A DNA stretch of 64,000 bases, from contig JTDE01000147.1 of NCBI GenBank assembly GCA_014338405.1, positions 271,588-335,587 of the forward strand, in the 5' to 3' direction. Made by a program: the position numbers and the translations under genes. Source of the DNA: Paragonimus skrjabini miyazakii. Taxonomy: Eukaryota; Platyhelminthes; Trematoda; Plagiorchiida; Troglotrematidae. The notes beneath the pieces are model-generated. The model saw only the letters and a program-made list of their open reading frames with translations. It was not told the DNA's origin and searched no databases. Below are positions 1 through 15,320 of the stretch, piece after piece; position 1 is the stretch's first letter; every line of letters starts with the position of its first letter.

Positions 1-3000
1 TAAAACTGCAGTAGTGCACTTGAAAACAATGATAAACAGACGTTACTGAAATTCCGAATCAATAACTTTTGGCCGTTGATCAATAAAAATAGTTTGCCAG
101 TTGTTATCATATTATCCGGTCATGCCCTCACATTTTTCACTTGCTTTCTGCTATCTTCTTGGATTCAGTCACTTCCCTGACATTGACTACAACTGGAATG
201 CTATGTACGCCGTCTGATGATCAAAATCTCAGACAAATATTTGAGTGAAATCACGTTAAAGGTTAAACAATTTGTTTTAATTGTCAAGTTGGTCATTGCC
301 CAGCAGTCCATTCGTAGCATACCTAGATGTGTCGAGCTCTTGTTTTTGACTAAATAACTAACGACTTCCCAAACAATATTATTCTGTGTGAGCAGTCAAC
401 CCCGTCCTCGATTTCTGTCAGGAGTCCCGATGACTAAAAATATTGCACAGTCTGTTCGAGTTAACGTTGTTTTCACTTCTCAGATAGTTATTTGTTCTCC
501 CAATTTTAAAGTCCAAAACCAGAAGTGCAATTTAAGAAGTATGTTGGCCAACGCAAGATTCAACCCCATATTCGTTAAATGAACTTGAGTTATTCAAACT
601 CACAATTAAATGCTGCCAGGTTTATTGTAAGCATACATCGAGATGGAATAGGTCATCTGGTTGACCAGTGACCTAGTTTCTTTCTAATAAGTTCAATTGG
701 TATACCGACCTAACTCTATAAACTCCTTATATAAGTGTGCCGACCGGAAGATCAGTTATCGAAAGAGTGTATTTATGTTTATCCATTCCACATCGTTAAA
801 TCAGCCGCTTTACGGCTACATGTACGCTCCTCACTGAGAATACAGTTACCACTTGTTTAACCTGGGTTTTTGTCAGAATAGTTTACACTAGTTGCTAGAT
901 CCTCAAAATATCTACCGAATTTCAGCCCTGGTTTATCACACACATCTTACTTTGGCCTCAACTATCTTTCACCACTTACTGTGCGAAGATAGTCCTTTCG
1001 CTGAAGCTACTCAACATTATAGTCGCAATTTCTTGAATGGATTCTGACAGCACCCTGTAGATCAGGAGACAAACATTACTTTTCTTGCCATCCAGGTTTC
1101 ATACTACCCCCTTCACTCTTCAAAGGGGCTTTTGCACAAACCCGGTCATCTTACGTGTTGAATTAACCAAAAAATGTGATCAGTATTGCGACAGTTTCCA
1201 TCACAACGTCATCTAGAAGAGTGAGGTAGACTGCGTTTTTTCAGAGTTTCAGTTAGTGCTCTCAATATAAGTACCATTCTTAGAACTTCAGTGAGTCTGA
1301 GATGAATGAGACAAATAACTCGCAAAAACGCAAGCATCCACAGATTTCATCATTATGGCGATATTAAGGTAATTAAAAATGCACGTGAAGTAGTGAGTTA
1401 ACTTTCTTCAGTTTTGCTGAAGATCCGCATGACCCCTGCCAGTGAGGTGACCTATATTCTTCTCTCTTGTACCTTTCTCAAAAAGGAGATGTTGCTGATG
1501 ATGATTGTGTCCGTATACTACGCAGTGTTTACTAGCCATTAGCTGTTCAGTGCATCTTATGCACTTGGTTGTTACCTCGCTGGCTGCTGTGGTCCGCCTT
1601 AGGAAAGTCACGTGATACAATGTTGATAAGTACAAACCACAAGGAGAATAGTCTTTTCGGAATGCCCCTGGGATAGACATCTAAAACAGAATCATCACAC
1701 TGGATTTTGCCCCCAGCGCTTTCATATTAGTATTGTAGAATCTAAACGCAATTACTCATGTAACCTGGCTACATGGAAAATACACACAACAAATGAGGTA
1801 GATTAGGACAGAAAACACAACTCGAATGCTAAATTCGAGACTAACCTGCCTCGGGGATACAAACGCATCAACTTTGGCTAATCGCCAATTCGTCAGGGAA
1901 ACAGCAGTGTTAAAGTTGACTGTTTATGTGCTGATACACCTAATACATAACGTTCCTAAAAACGCAGCACCTTTTGTTCCTGTTTGGTTAAATTAAGTTT
2001 TTGGGGACGGTTACTCCTTGTCTATAATCAAGCAGACTGACTTTCATTCTTGTTAGTAAACCGGAGCTGGTAGTCTCTCACTCCAAGTGTAACTACTCTG
2101 CAACGTGTTTTATGATCTAGGTGTCCAGTGGACTATTAGTAATGCTTTGCTGTCTGCAACCATACAAATTTGTGAATCACTTGAATTCTAGGCAAATATA
2201 GAAAAGGTGGTTGTGTGCAGAAAGATTCGAACTAGATACCTGATGCATCCAGCTTGAAACGTAACCTATTTGCACAGTATCAATTTATATGAGGACTAAA
2301 CAGTACTGCTTAGTAGCGAAATTTGTCATCACGGACTGCACTGCAACGGGTGTAAAGTTAAGCGGAGTGTGTAATTAATTGTGGGAGAAAGAACTAGTAA
2401 GTTTGGGTTAACTCTCTATTTGAATAAGTATAAGCATGTGATAAACACATTTCCACTGACTGCTATTGTTTGCTTTAAATTGACCACAACTTTAAGACGC
2501 CTCGAAGGTTCAGGTTTCTTTCATCACAGAGAGGAGTGATGTAATTAAACAATTCGTTCATAACATCATTCCGGTTTGTAAAAATGTCGATACGACATGA
2601 ACATCCACATCAGCAAAAATTCCACACAAACCGTTTAAGTCACACTGCAATGTTTGTAAGGTCGCGCATCATAACGAATCAACGAGGTATTAATAACAGT
2701 AGAAAGAAAACGTTACACTGTCTGATAAACACTGTTGTTGACCAGACTTCAACATGTGGTCGACTTAGAAAGTTGCTAACACAAGCTACAATAACAATTA
2801 ATAAATCCATTTAGCCTCGGTAATTCCATTTCTGGTCTATTCGTTATCTGTTCAGTTCTCAAGAAGCATGAAGATAATCAAAGCATTTCTCTTCATCTAG
2901 TTCTGGCCTGATGATCTGTTGCTGCAGAATATTTAGTAACACCTTGAATGGAATGGATTTAACTATCCACTTAGGTGGATATAAAATTCTTTGCATGAAA

Positions 3001-6000
3001 CGAATGATCATTCAGCGAGGTTTGTTTCAGGCGCGAGTTCCCTAACATAAATTGAATTCTCCCACCTTCAAAAAGATGCCAAATTGCCCCGAAAGTAGAC
3101 ATTTTGAGGAATCGAATGTTCTGGAAAGTTCACCATTTTTCTGTTGGTTTGCGGCAATCTAGGAATGCCCCTCTAAAGTCGGTTTGTGTTGCATGAACAA
3201 GAAACATTTTAAACAGACTTCGGTTTAGTGACTTTTAGCTTTTGCGAGGATTCTTAGTGTGTAACTGTTGACTTTTGTTGCTGATGCGAGCGTTCCCCAA
3301 ACTTTTCCAACATACAGTCAGTCGCGACAACGACTGTTTAACATGACTGTCAAGCAAAATGCTTTCTCAGTTGGGCGTATTCCAAAACTAAGTTTTCTCC
3401 TTTCTGGTACATTCTTAATTCTGACGAACCATCCGATGCATTCACGGCAGTCTGCCTGGATAAGATATTTTCAAACTTCTCACCTCTTCTCATTAAGCAA
3501 CGTTTCTACTGCTGGTAGCACATTCCGGCGGACTGGTGGGTACCGGTCATACTTATTATGTTGTTATAAAAAGCGCCGCGAAGTTGATGCGTAACCGTTC
3601 GTTTACATGGGACTCGACATAACCAATGTTTCATAATGTGTTTTTCTTAGTTCGCACTGTGGTAACATCAGAAGTATTTAACATTTTTACTCCAAGTGAA
3701 ACTTAGTTTTCTGATAGTTTGCAGCGAAAGTAAAGTAAAGTACAGTAGTAAAGCTTGAAATCCGAACCTGATTTTCACCCGGCTGTTGTGGGTGACGGCC
3801 GCATCGGGTAAGCAATATGACTTGAGACTCGTTCATCAAATTTAGTTATCGCACCGAATACCTTTTTATTGTAGAGCTGTTACCAGTTCGCGTAGCAACG
3901 TCATTTTGCAGTTTTCTAGATACCAATTCATCCAAAAAAGCTCGAAAGCTTATTTTTCTATTCCACGTCTCTAGGTAGAAGATTGGCTTATCACTCTGTT
4001 TCCATTAAATAAACTGGTCGTTATCTGCTTCCACTTTTGTCTGTGAATGTCTCGAGCTCCGTCGGTGGAACTGTTTTGATCAAGAAAACTGCATAGCCAG
4101 GTGAATGACCGATGTTCATCAAGTATCACGTGAACGATATAATCAACACGGAAAACATTTTCAGACGACTCTTCTAGGAGGGAAGCGTTATACTTGAGTT
4201 ACAGTCCCATTAAACGCCGTCAACAATCCATACCTTCATGTATCCGGCATTTGATATCAGGACACGTCCTTATAGATGAACCTTGTTGACCACTGATTCA
4301 TCGACTGTAAATTACAGACGACCAAAGTATCATACAGAAAAGTTCCGATACTTAAGTTTGTAACTAAATATCAGATTGCCTTATCGTCCTGGTAAGAAAC
4401 TTCTGAACCAGTGTACATTCCTTGTCGCCAGTAAAACTGCTCAGCACTATTATAAGTTACAGCCGGTACTTGATTAACTGCTAGTTAAAAAGCAACCACA
4501 CGGAAATTTTTTACAAGCCCGGCTGGGTGGCCGTCTCATTTTCAGTTTTGAAAAGAACTGAGTGAAACGCCTTATGCAATCGGACAAGTACAGCCAACTG
4601 TTAGTGGTATCTAATGTACATCAACGGAAACATTTACCACCCACCGGAAAACGGTGAACTTTATTCACTGTGGGTGAGCGGATATTCACCCCATTTGCGT
4701 ACGTAAGAATACCGCCAGTGAGAGCAATTAACTTAGCATGGACACCTGAGTAGTAGAAACCACGCCCCAGCTATTTAACCAAGCTTGTAATTACCGGTGG
4801 TTTGCCTGTTTCTTCTAAAATATATTCTCACATTTGCTAATGAAACATTGCGAGAGGGTTAATTCAGACATTAGACATTGCTGCGACTGCGGATAGGTTA
4901 GGTATACACATATACAAGTACACCCGTAATAGATGTCGTCTAACAATTTTGTCTCACAAAATCTAGTTTTAAGCATACGCTACTTGCTCCATATATGTGT
5001 GGTTTACTATACATATATATATATATTGTTGTAGCATTTTAGGGGTTATCAATATATAGCATTAACTAATTTGTGCTTAACCATTCATCTTATTATGAAC
5101 GGCTAGTAATACGATTATTTTCAAACGTTTCCAGAAGACCTTGAATCAAACATCACTCGTAATTGTTGGAGATTTTGATAATAGCCAAGTGTGACCGAGA
5201 ATTCCTGATTACCGGGTTATCGAGGGAAGTTAGCTAAGCAGTTATTTCATCTGAGATGTGATAAAGAAACCTGAACATATATATTATTTGAATGCGGCCG
5301 TGTTTAGTTGTAAAACTTTTGTCATGTCCTATATAAGGTTAACAGCTTAGTGATTATCACGGTCGTCTCATAATTCTTGAAGGCCCGGTTTCAACTTCAC
5401 GTTTAAACAATGTATATTTTAACGACGATACCTACAAAAAGTGATCTTCGAGTATGGTTTGCTGTTCTATATGTAGAATGAGTGAATGCGTCTGTCATGC
5501 AACACAGTCTTCAACTACCCATAATAAACATTTCATACTTATACGAAAAGTGTATTCAATTGAAAAACACAGTATCGGCAAAATAATCTGTCTGACATCC
5601 GTTCTCAATTCACAACTGTTCAACACATGTTGTGCTGCTGTTCAGGCAATTTTAATTGTGTTGATTTTTTTAATATAGGAACATTTCTTACAATCCATTT
5701 CGAGAACTTTCCCGACCTCATTTTATGAGTGGGTTGTTAGAAGCAGTTAGACGAGATTGAGTTGGTTTGTGTTTTCGAGTGTGTCTTTATAGATGTGCGA
5801 ACACTAATCAAATCAGACAACACTGTGTCCATTGCAGTGTTTGAATTCGGAAAAATGTTTGCTTGATCAATGAGGTGAGTATAGCAAGCTCTCAGACTGA
5901 CAATTTAATTGAGTTCAGTGAACTGGAAAGATCAGATCTGAAAATATTTCACGGAATGGCCTTCCAGTGTGGGTTTGTTTTCTCTGAGAGGACACTTGTA

Positions 6001-9000
6001 GATAGAATTTGCCCATACGCTACAAGAGAGAATATACTTAATGGAACCTCTCCGCTTTAGACTACTTAGTTTGTGATGAACTTTAGAGGTCCAGTTTGTA
6101 TCTAATTGATAACACACTGAGGATGAATTGAGCACCATAAAATTGTATAACTTTAAGTGAAAGAAAGAATAATGACAGATGGAGTGAACAAACATTCTCA
6201 GTCAGGCTTTGGATAGATAATATTCAAAGTAGCATTAGTAATTAGCAACAGTAACAGTAATCAGTTCTCAAGACGCATTCGAAGTTATGCTGTTCATGAC
6301 TCAGCAAATATGCCAGTGCACTACTCGCCTTAATTGTAATTTATTACGAATGAGTCATACACTCCACTATGATAGGATAACTATAGCTTGATCTGTTCGC
6401 GCTTTTCCTTTGATTCAGAAAAGAACAATGTAATTTATCGTTCCACTGTGCTGCGATGTCTTTCTGTTGCATGAAATTTGCGGTTATATTTAAACTTACT
6501 GTATTCAAATCTTACTACAGCTGTCACAATTCTTACAGTTCACCTTGTTCTAATTTTGTGTCTCAATACTACTTAACAGATAGAAATACCTGGCACAGCC
6601 CATGTACACGTATTATTGGTCATGCACGTATTCTGTTCTTTGTGTATGTGGTTGAAGTATCAACGATATTGTCAAAAACATTCTTCAATAGTCGAAAGGT
6701 TAATGCTCCGAAACCTCAATACACAAATGTTCGAGGAGTATTTAACATCGATGTAAATACAGATTTCCTGTTGAGACGCTTTAATTGGCGGAATTTCTGT
6801 GATACTATACAAATTTTCCCGGTTTACGAGCTATCAGTGTGGCAGCTACTTAACTCACCCGACTAGACCAGACAACGTTACGTATGAACTTAGTTTGTGA
6901 AGATTATGTGACGTACACAACATCTAAAAAGGTTCTATCTGTAATCGTATTATAATGTTACTCTCAAACCGATAGTGCTAACCGATTTTACCCTTTTAAA
7001 CTTGCGTCTCACTTCATCTGGGATAAATCAGCTTGTTTTCCAATAATTGAAAGTCACTCTGATTGGTTGTGCATAATCCGGTCTCTAATATAATTTCATA
7101 TAAGCTTGCATTCTGTATACTCTAACCTGTCCTACGCAGCCCTCTTCAAGGAAACTAATGGTGCGATCCACATAACGATTTGTTACCCAAGAAAAGATGG
7201 CATGCATTAATACAAAAGTAACATAATCTTTATCTCCCAAAATATAGTTTGCTGGTTTTTGTGGACTTTCACACCCACTGCAGAGTTGTAAAGTATACCT
7301 CCCTGAAGTATTAATTTCTAAAATCTCACAGTAGGAATATAAGTTGTTCGACGGTGTCACTGATGAGCTCTCTCACATCACGTTTCTGAACTGTAGACTG
7401 TCATGCCCTGTTCGATTTCGTGTACATTTCTACCACTGAAAGGCTTTGAAAAGCCAAAGCCGTTTACAATAAAAAACTTACTGGTTGATAATGGATGCTT
7501 AGAAAAAGTAGTGACATTTTTCACACTGAGTTCCTATTTTGGTTGTTTCGGAACTGTTTAGTCACTTTGCCCAAAATACGTTGTTGATTTGATGCAGGAA
7601 TAAAGTAAATCAACGTGTGCAACTCTCAGTACGCTTTGTCTATGAATAGGATGAAGATTCAAGTGGGTTAACCGTAAAGTGAGTGTTTAAAAAGTCTCAA
7701 GTTATAACTGCTATAACAAGCAGCTTATATTACCGGAACAAAGGGAGTAAGGAAGATCAACCAGCAAGCTTGCTTCCGCCTTCAGAGATTGTTCATCGTT
7801 TTGTAGATTCATCACCGGAAATCCCTAAGAAGCGAATTTGGATGCGTGAAACTGAGTTGGTTACGTGAATTAAGAGCTGCGCGAGAAATAAGAATGTTGA
7901 CATCTGCTTGTTCAGAATGCATTTGAATGATCACGTTCCTTATTGAGCACGTGATTGTTCAGCCTAACAACTTTGTGGTAGAGTGTCTGATGCGTTATGG
8001 TGGGAAGCATAAAGACCTGCTTTTGGTAAATTGAGAGAGCAGGATACAGTTGTAATTATTCACCCTGATTCACACTTTCAGTTTTATTTTAAGATAGTTG
8101 AGTGAGACCAATAAGTGACTATATTTTATGTCCAAATCACACCACAATGAGCGAGAGATATATTTTTATCAAATACAAGTCACAATATGTGAGAACTAAC
8201 GAAATAGTATATTGCCCACAATGTGTTAACACGTAAACAAAACGAACTCTGAAGAATGCAAAATTAACCCTAAGTTTCATACAGTCCATGATGTAGTGCT
8301 GCTTTCTTGGTGTTTCAAAATTGGCATGTACGATCCAGAGCTATTGAACATAAGATGGTTAAAAGAATGTCCATGTTCCACATATGAGCTGCTTTACTTG
8401 TGTGTGGACAAAATCTACGTATATTGTGCACCCCTGTTTTCGCCCACTTAGAAACTATACAATAAATAGTTCGTAATAACATTGAAATCCGTTTTTCGTG
8501 TATAACAACACCCATATCCGGAAGCCAGTGTGAGTGATTGGTAAAAGCAGGGTGAAATGTTCACCCTATGGGTAAACCAGGAGATACGGAACTGCGCTGG
8601 TAGGGTTTCTCAACAGACTGTCTGACAAGAATGGAATAAGCGAGCTAGAGTTCGTGACAACATCATAAGCATCGCAGCTAGAAAATTGCAAAGGAGAACG
8701 CGATTTCAGTAGAACTCTTAAAGAGAGCAGTTCATGGCAACCTTGCTAGACAGTCCAGTGGAAAACAGCTACAAATTTCAATCCTCAGACTCATTAATCG
8801 AAAAGTCCGTACAAGTGCGATATTCAATACTCTATTGAATCTCCTAACAGAAGTATGGTATATTGCACGTTGATCACTTGAGCAACTGAACAAAATATGT
8901 AACTTCATGTTGATAAATTAGACATATTAATTGAAGCAGTGCTATGTTCCACGGAATTCGGTGTTCGCAGGGAATCCAGAGTAATCGACAATTAAAATTG

Positions 9001-12000
9001 AAAAAGGGTTACATAATAGCTATTCATGAAATACTTTCAGCCAAGAAACAGACGGATTTAAAACAGCTGATTTTCTTCAAAAGTTTGAACAAATCAGTCA
9101 GAAAACGAAAACTGGTAGATGCAAGCATTTCGTATATTGACTCATCAGTACCAAAGTTACAGTAACTGCGCACACCTGATGAGTTGCAATGGTATATTCG
9201 TAAAACTTACAAACAAAGTAAATTAACACTTGTCCATCGATCGGAGGACTTTTTCAGTTTGTTAACGGATTCAACTTTATCCACACGACTGGTGGTAAGC
9301 GCCAGCATTCACTCATTTGTCTGTATATCTAACACTCTGGAGTGAAGGTCAGTAACCACCATCTAAATAAGGGCTGGATATCATGTCCGTGAGTGAATAG
9401 AGAACCACATTCACCTTTCCGCTTTTCCAGACAATGAACCAATGACCTTGTTCATCTTGTCGATAAATATATCCTGTTTGCTAGTCTACAAATGAAGTAC
9501 GTAATGCGCTATTTGGGGCTATTTGTCACTCGAAGTTCACTCAGTTTTAAGTAACGAGCTGAATAACGCCGGATGCAGAACGTCAATTAAATAACAACAT
9601 TTAGTCGGGCTCGTAACTTGTTCTCGCACACTCAAGTGTTCTCTAACATCGGTGACGAGACGTTTAGGTCGCATAAATTCCAATTGTCGGACTGGGTTCT
9701 ATCCGCTATACTTAACTTTTTAACCCGTGGTCCAAATTCACGCCGAAATCTACCAAGAGAGTGGCTGACAGTGAGTACCTTGTTTTTTTCAGAGTATGTA
9801 AGACTCACTTCTGCTCGCAGGTGTTTGCTGTAGATCATCATCTTGCACAAGTGGCCTTTATTAATATACTGCCACCCTGGGGTCACTGGTTCTTTGGACA
9901 ATCCATGTTAGAACTATACAGCTGCACACCTCTAGCCGTGGTTGATAGCTGATGATTTTATAACATCCTCCTGTTACACTGGAATTTGAGTGGGTTTCTG
10001 CTGTGAATACATGATTTTCGAAGAAATTTCAATTGGCTACCAATGTCATTCTATGCATTTGTTCACATGTTATGATAGGCAACTTGGAACTGTGTGGTTT
10101 ATGATTGCGAATGTTTAAAGATATCCACGATGACTAACGGTTAACACAGAGTGATACAGCTTACTTCATATCGATGAACTTTTCATTGTGCGGAAATTCA
10201 CTGCAACCAAAATATCAACGTTGCTATTGTGCACATTTCTGTGAACTGGTAATCCGCTCAACCAAGAACACGTGAAAAAGGATAGCATGCAGTATGTGAG
10301 GATTAGCCAAGAAACTGCGATGGCGGTAAAGAATTAATAACTGTCTATCTAGTAATCTTAACGTCTCCCTTAACACGATTATATTACTTTTCGGCTAGTT
10401 AAATACTAGTTTTCTAAAGCCCTACTTATGCAGCTTTCGTATTTTAGTATATTACTCGACTTTATTAAATACCGCAAAGTTGAAATGTAATGGACTATCC
10501 ACTGACAGAAGCTTTGCCTCAAATGTCAAAGTGACATATAACAATGATATGCACAGCTGACAGGCTCTGACAAATGCACGCTGACAGTTTAATGTTTCTT
10601 TTTGAAATAAAGTGGTCGATAGGTGTGCTAGTTGGGCAGCTTCGACGATTTGTTAGTAGTGTTCGTGTAATTTTAATCAAACATCCTCTTCTACTGCTTA
10701 GTAATAAGAGCACCACTTGAAGCATTCGTGTTGTTTCTTAGTAATGTTTATAAATTTGAAAGTTCCGAAGGCGTGAAATGTATAATCATGTTCTCTCATT
10801 CTTTTGGACGTCGCTGATAAGAAGGCAGTTTGACAATATTGTGTTGTCACCCCCGACACCTAACATTGACAACAGAATTAAGTGACTGGCAGCAAGTATA
10901 TGATTTTGGTTGAAATAAATTGGACATCCGCCGTAAATGTCTATAGATTTCACCTTTATATGGACTTTTCCACCAGCCCGTTCTGAAAAGGAACCGATTG
11001 GTTGTATGAACTACTCATACATAGATAAGACTGTATGTATGCGAAAATTCAGTCATATTTGAACATCAATTCGCTGGCAAAGTAATCCATGAAATTGCGT
11101 TTGTAGTCCACTTTTCACGTTGCAATAAAAATACGCATTACTGATTAGCTTTAATGGATACAAACCTCGAGTCCACAACCTCCCTTTCGTTTGAGATTGT
11201 CTGAAAGATTTACATGAATACGAAGGTAGTGGGTATGTCTGAGTGGTATTCACTCGGATAACAATCCACCATTACAGTTCATCGGCATTCATTCCGCTCG
11301 ATAGTAAATAAAAAGTTTCTGAACAGAAGGCGAGATCAAATACGTGAACGAGTTGTGTGCTTGTGAGTTCCCACAAATGCTACTCTGAAGACAGACAATT
11401 GTTACGATTTTTCTTCTAGTTTAACATTGACAACTCTCCAGCCGTTAATGATACTAGTGTTATGATTATAAATAGGTGGTCATCTTTATTTGTTTAGGCA
11501 GACTGAACGAGAGTAGTATGTCATAAACTTCCAATTTTGATCATGGATCACAACACTACCTCATTTTTAACGAGTTTTGACTTATCATTTGAAGTGTTGC
11601 CGTCGTGACTATTTCCCTCTTGCAGAGGTTGTGGCGCTTTACTAGCATGTAATGCAGTTGCCGTACAGCTACAGCTGTATGCTGTTGGCTGGCAGCGATG
11701 ACCAAATCTTTACGAAACCGGGGATTATACTGCTGTTAATTCGTGATGACTCACCGACGAATTCCTTACACAGATTACGCTCTCTCTGCAAAACGTAACC
11801 AGAACATTTTTAAGAACGAGTTTTTTTACGGATGTCCCACACTCATCAATTTTGTAACAGTTACTTCTTCGCTTCAAAACCAGCTTGGTTGACCAGTGGC
11901 ATACAACCGCTGAGGTGATCACTAAAGCAACTGACAGGCGTGTGATGGCTGGTAGGCCGGTCTGGCCATTCTTGACCAGGACTGCAAGCGAGATCGTTCA

Positions 12001-15000
12001 ACATTCGCTCTGAAAGCTTCCTTTGGAAATTAATGATTCTACCGAACATGGCTGTCTTTGTGAGCATTTCAGATGTGTTCATCTCAACTAATTATGTCCT
12101 TGGTTGTTAATATCGTAGTGATATTTAGATCTAATTTTGTTCTCGTTCTGTTAATCCGTTTTGGGGTCATGTATTTTTTAAACAACAAACGTGAATCGTT
12201 AGTGGCCAGTTGGCATTTCAACACAGTTCTAGCGCGGGCACCACCAACGAGCCATTCTACACAAGAGGATCGGGCTGCGAAAAATTATGGATCGGTTATA
12301 AAATCATGCTCCGAGTGGATACTGCGTTGCGTTTTCATAATCCATAGGTAACCAAAACTTAACATTCGAGAAAATAGTTTGTTTTACACTGTTTATGTCG
12401 ACAGCGATGTGCAGCATACGTGCATATACACTATATACAAATTTATACTACCGACATTGAGGAACGGATGACAGGCCAATGGTTCTTGTCGAAGGAAGGT
12501 TCCTTCAACAAACCTACAAGTATCTTACGGTGGGCAAGATATTGCACCCTTCGATCAAGAAAGTAGATAGTTTCAATCTTTAATCAAAATTATCCACCCA
12601 TCAAGCTTCAGCAGCTTAACAAATCATCTGTTTGACTGGAAATAGTGCAACCAAGTATTCCAGTGAAGTAACTTGTCTTTCCGTGAAACTGCGCGGAAAG
12701 TAGTTTCCGGTCACTCAATCTAGGGGTTCACCCGATATGGCTTATCTGGTTGCCCCAATAATTTAACGAACAACTTTTATTTAATCGGTTTCTTATTCAA
12801 CCGTTTTTGAATGCTCTTGTATAATCCACTACGCCTTTTTTCTAAGTTTGAATATATTTTGTGCGAATTCCACGCTTTTATTTGGAACATCAATTTTGTA
12901 ATGGCTCCATTGAGTACCTCACGGTTAAGTAAAGATTGCCAGGAGATTGTGGAACTCCGGTCGAGAGTGTTATGCAAAGTTTTTCCCTCTTCATTGAATT
13001 ACGTGTGTTACACACACATAGTACTATACCTCGTCGGTTCGCGAAAGTGAAAATAGAAACTACGTTCTGTATAGAAAACGATTGATTCATCAACAGTTGT
13101 AGTTGAGGCGCATTGTTGAAAGTGCATTTGATGGAATGCAGCAAACTCTTTACGACCTACATATTTTGAAAAGTGATACTTTTCCTACTTTTTCTCATGC
13201 CTTGAGAAAGTGGCTAAAGGAAACGTTGTCAAAACAATCGTATCTAAAATGTTGAGATAAATACCTGTTTAGTGTCATTAGCAATGCAGCAGCTAATTTC
13301 TGTTTAGTAGTCAATGCTCACTCATGTCACAAAACATTTGTCCCGTTTACTTGGAACCGGAAGAAGTTCGTTTTGCATAATCTCAAGATAGTTTATGCTT
13401 GATCATCCGATAATTTTCCTAGTTGTCTTACACAAACTGAGTATTGGTTGTGTGCCGCTCTAAGGAGAAAGAGCCACTCAAGTTGAAATTATGGGACACT
13501 GATCATCAATTCTGTTGTTAGTAACACAGTAAAACCTCGTTTTGTAAAGAGTGAAAGGCACCTGATATCATTGGTAGTCATCGAAAAACAAGACTATTGG
13601 TGGCAAACATCATGGAGCCCAATCGGGCGATCACAGTCCGCGAAAGGTATATTGCTCCCAGCAAGCGTTCACTTGGAAGGAAGTTATCCACAAGTTACTG
13701 TCTTATACACTTTGTGACTTAAAACCGTCAACGAATAACTTTGTCATTTGGGTTTTGCTACCTACTTCGACCTGGATGTTTGGAGTAAAACGATCCCAGC
13801 TTCTTGTGACCACTAATCCAGACGACAATATGGTTATATTTGAAAACCACACTTTAGGATGGCGGTTTTTTAATGCATTGCAGTGGGGCACGGTCAGGGT
13901 TTATCGTTTGTGGAAACTAAAGTGTAGGTTATCACATTTCACATACACTTTTGATAACATAGGATTATGGGAGTTTGTAAAAGATACTTCTTTTTTATAT
14001 ACACCGCTTGCGCATCTCCTATAAGAACAAATAATATTTTGTACCTGCCACAGCGTATTTCAGTATTTTGTAGCATATCTGTCAATGAAACATTAGGAAT
14101 ATCGCAAAGAGTCGTTCACTTATGCTTACCTGAAGTCTACTAGTTCACGTTGTTCCCCAATGAATTCATGAATTGTGTACTTGAACGCCGTATACTGACA
14201 AAAAAGTAAATGCCGCTCTTTATCATCAGAAGAAAATATGAATCACGCATGCACAAATCATATACTTTGAAAAATTAGACAACTGTATTTCTGCACGTCC
14301 GGATAGTTGTAATTTGTTTCACATCTGGCATTAATAACCTGCTTTGCAGCAAACAAAGAAGTATTTATTTTGTGAAAAAGCTGCAGGTGTCCATGCGTGG
14401 AACGGTGAACAGTGTCGCGTGTGTGTGCTAGCTTGGAAGTCTTAAAATCAGGGGAGATTATTGGGATGTTCAGAAGACTTTGGAAACCATGTTGAACTTA
14501 GGACTGATATCATATCAGAAAGCGACGAATTAAGCGAGCACAGTTCGCAGGAAAATTGTAACAAGAACATTTAGGTGATTAAATCAACGAGGCTCAGAAT
14601 AAGCAAAGTAAACCAGTCAACACTTTTGGACGTGTTGTCTGAAAGAATGTCCTAAAACTTGAACTTTTTGGTCAACAATGGCTTTATAACATGCTCGCTC
14701 GTGAGCGTGGGCGAAATACAGGCATGTTTTTATGGTCAGGGTAATTTTAACTTTATCGGCATCTTGCATACGTTTCTGCGGGTGCACTAAATTTCTGTTG
14801 CATAGATGTCAAAAACATTTTTCAAATGTCGCTTCACATGAACCGGTCGACATCACTTGGGATTTCATCTTGTCGCGAAATACTTCCATCTCAATTCCCC
14901 CAAAGATTTTTGAAACCCGAATCTTCTAGCACGAAAATCATGTGGTTCGATTTCTAAGGGTCCAGTTTTAGGCAAATTACTCGTATGTCAATAGCTTAGC

Positions 15001-15065
15001 ACATTGCGAGTTGTATCTTTCAGTGATACAGAAAGGGAGATAACTTTGGCTTGCATATTTTACAT
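1..15065. other. Gene-poor stretch, nothing recognised
   Basis: No protein family, RNA gene or mobile element was recognised on either strand. The longest open frames are a 136-codon frame at 6456-6866 (+) and a 108-codon frame at 3268-3594 (+). Neither shows a motif, domain-like spacing or a clear splice-site context, and both have the mixed composition expected of chance frames in AT-rich DNA. A short TA run is the only simple repeat noted. This could be intergenic DNA or intron of a large gene with exons too short to see. Confidence 0.5.
5013..5026. repeat. (TA)n microsatellite
   Basis: An uninterrupted TA dinucleotide run of about seven units. Nothing next to it suggests a function. Confidence 0.8.
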
Positions 15066-15320
15066 TGATGAGTTTTGGTTTTATTAACCGGCATCAGTTT
15101 TAAGTTGAACATCAATGGTATTAGTTTGCCAACCTTGAAATCACATTAATCTCACTAACCAGGCTCTCATTAGGGCTCGTCAGAATTCACAAAACTGGAG
15201 TCTAGCGCATCTTTTCGAAAGGAGCCAACGGGTAAATCTATGGGAATGCGAAAGCTGTGATCGTTTGTTGGTGATGTTTAATCTGAAGTAAACCAAATCC
15301 CCGACTACTCATCAGTAATT
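15066..15320. mobile_element. HHR-SINE, head-to-head inverted partial pair
   Basis: The left half (about 15066-15185) reads as tail and 5' hammerhead half on the minus strand. It contains a minus-strand CTGACGA core followed by a helix II-like CCCT-AATG-AGAG. The right half (about 15186-15320) reads on the plus strand as the hammerhead 3' end (GGAGTC then TAGCGC) followed by the tail, which ends in the family signature ACTACTCATCAGTAAT. The junction falls inside the ribozyme, so neither half holds a complete hammerhead and the tRNA-like head is missing. The same head-to-head layout recurs at 52.9-53.4 kb and probably at 20.4 kb. It is diverged and presumably dead. Confidence 0.7.

Noticed and set aside
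3268..3594. 108-codon plus-strand frame
   Set aside because: No domain, motif or splice context. Length is within reach of chance in a 64-kb six-frame scan.
6456..6866. 136-codon plus-strand frame, the longest in the first 15 kb
   Set aside because: Composition is not protein-like (scattered Cys, Tyr, Phe and Ser without pattern) and no family is recognised.
7364..7390. CTGATGAGCTCTC, resembling the start of the family hammerhead
   Set aside because: No GAAA or GTC strand follows and no tail or tRNA-like head is present.
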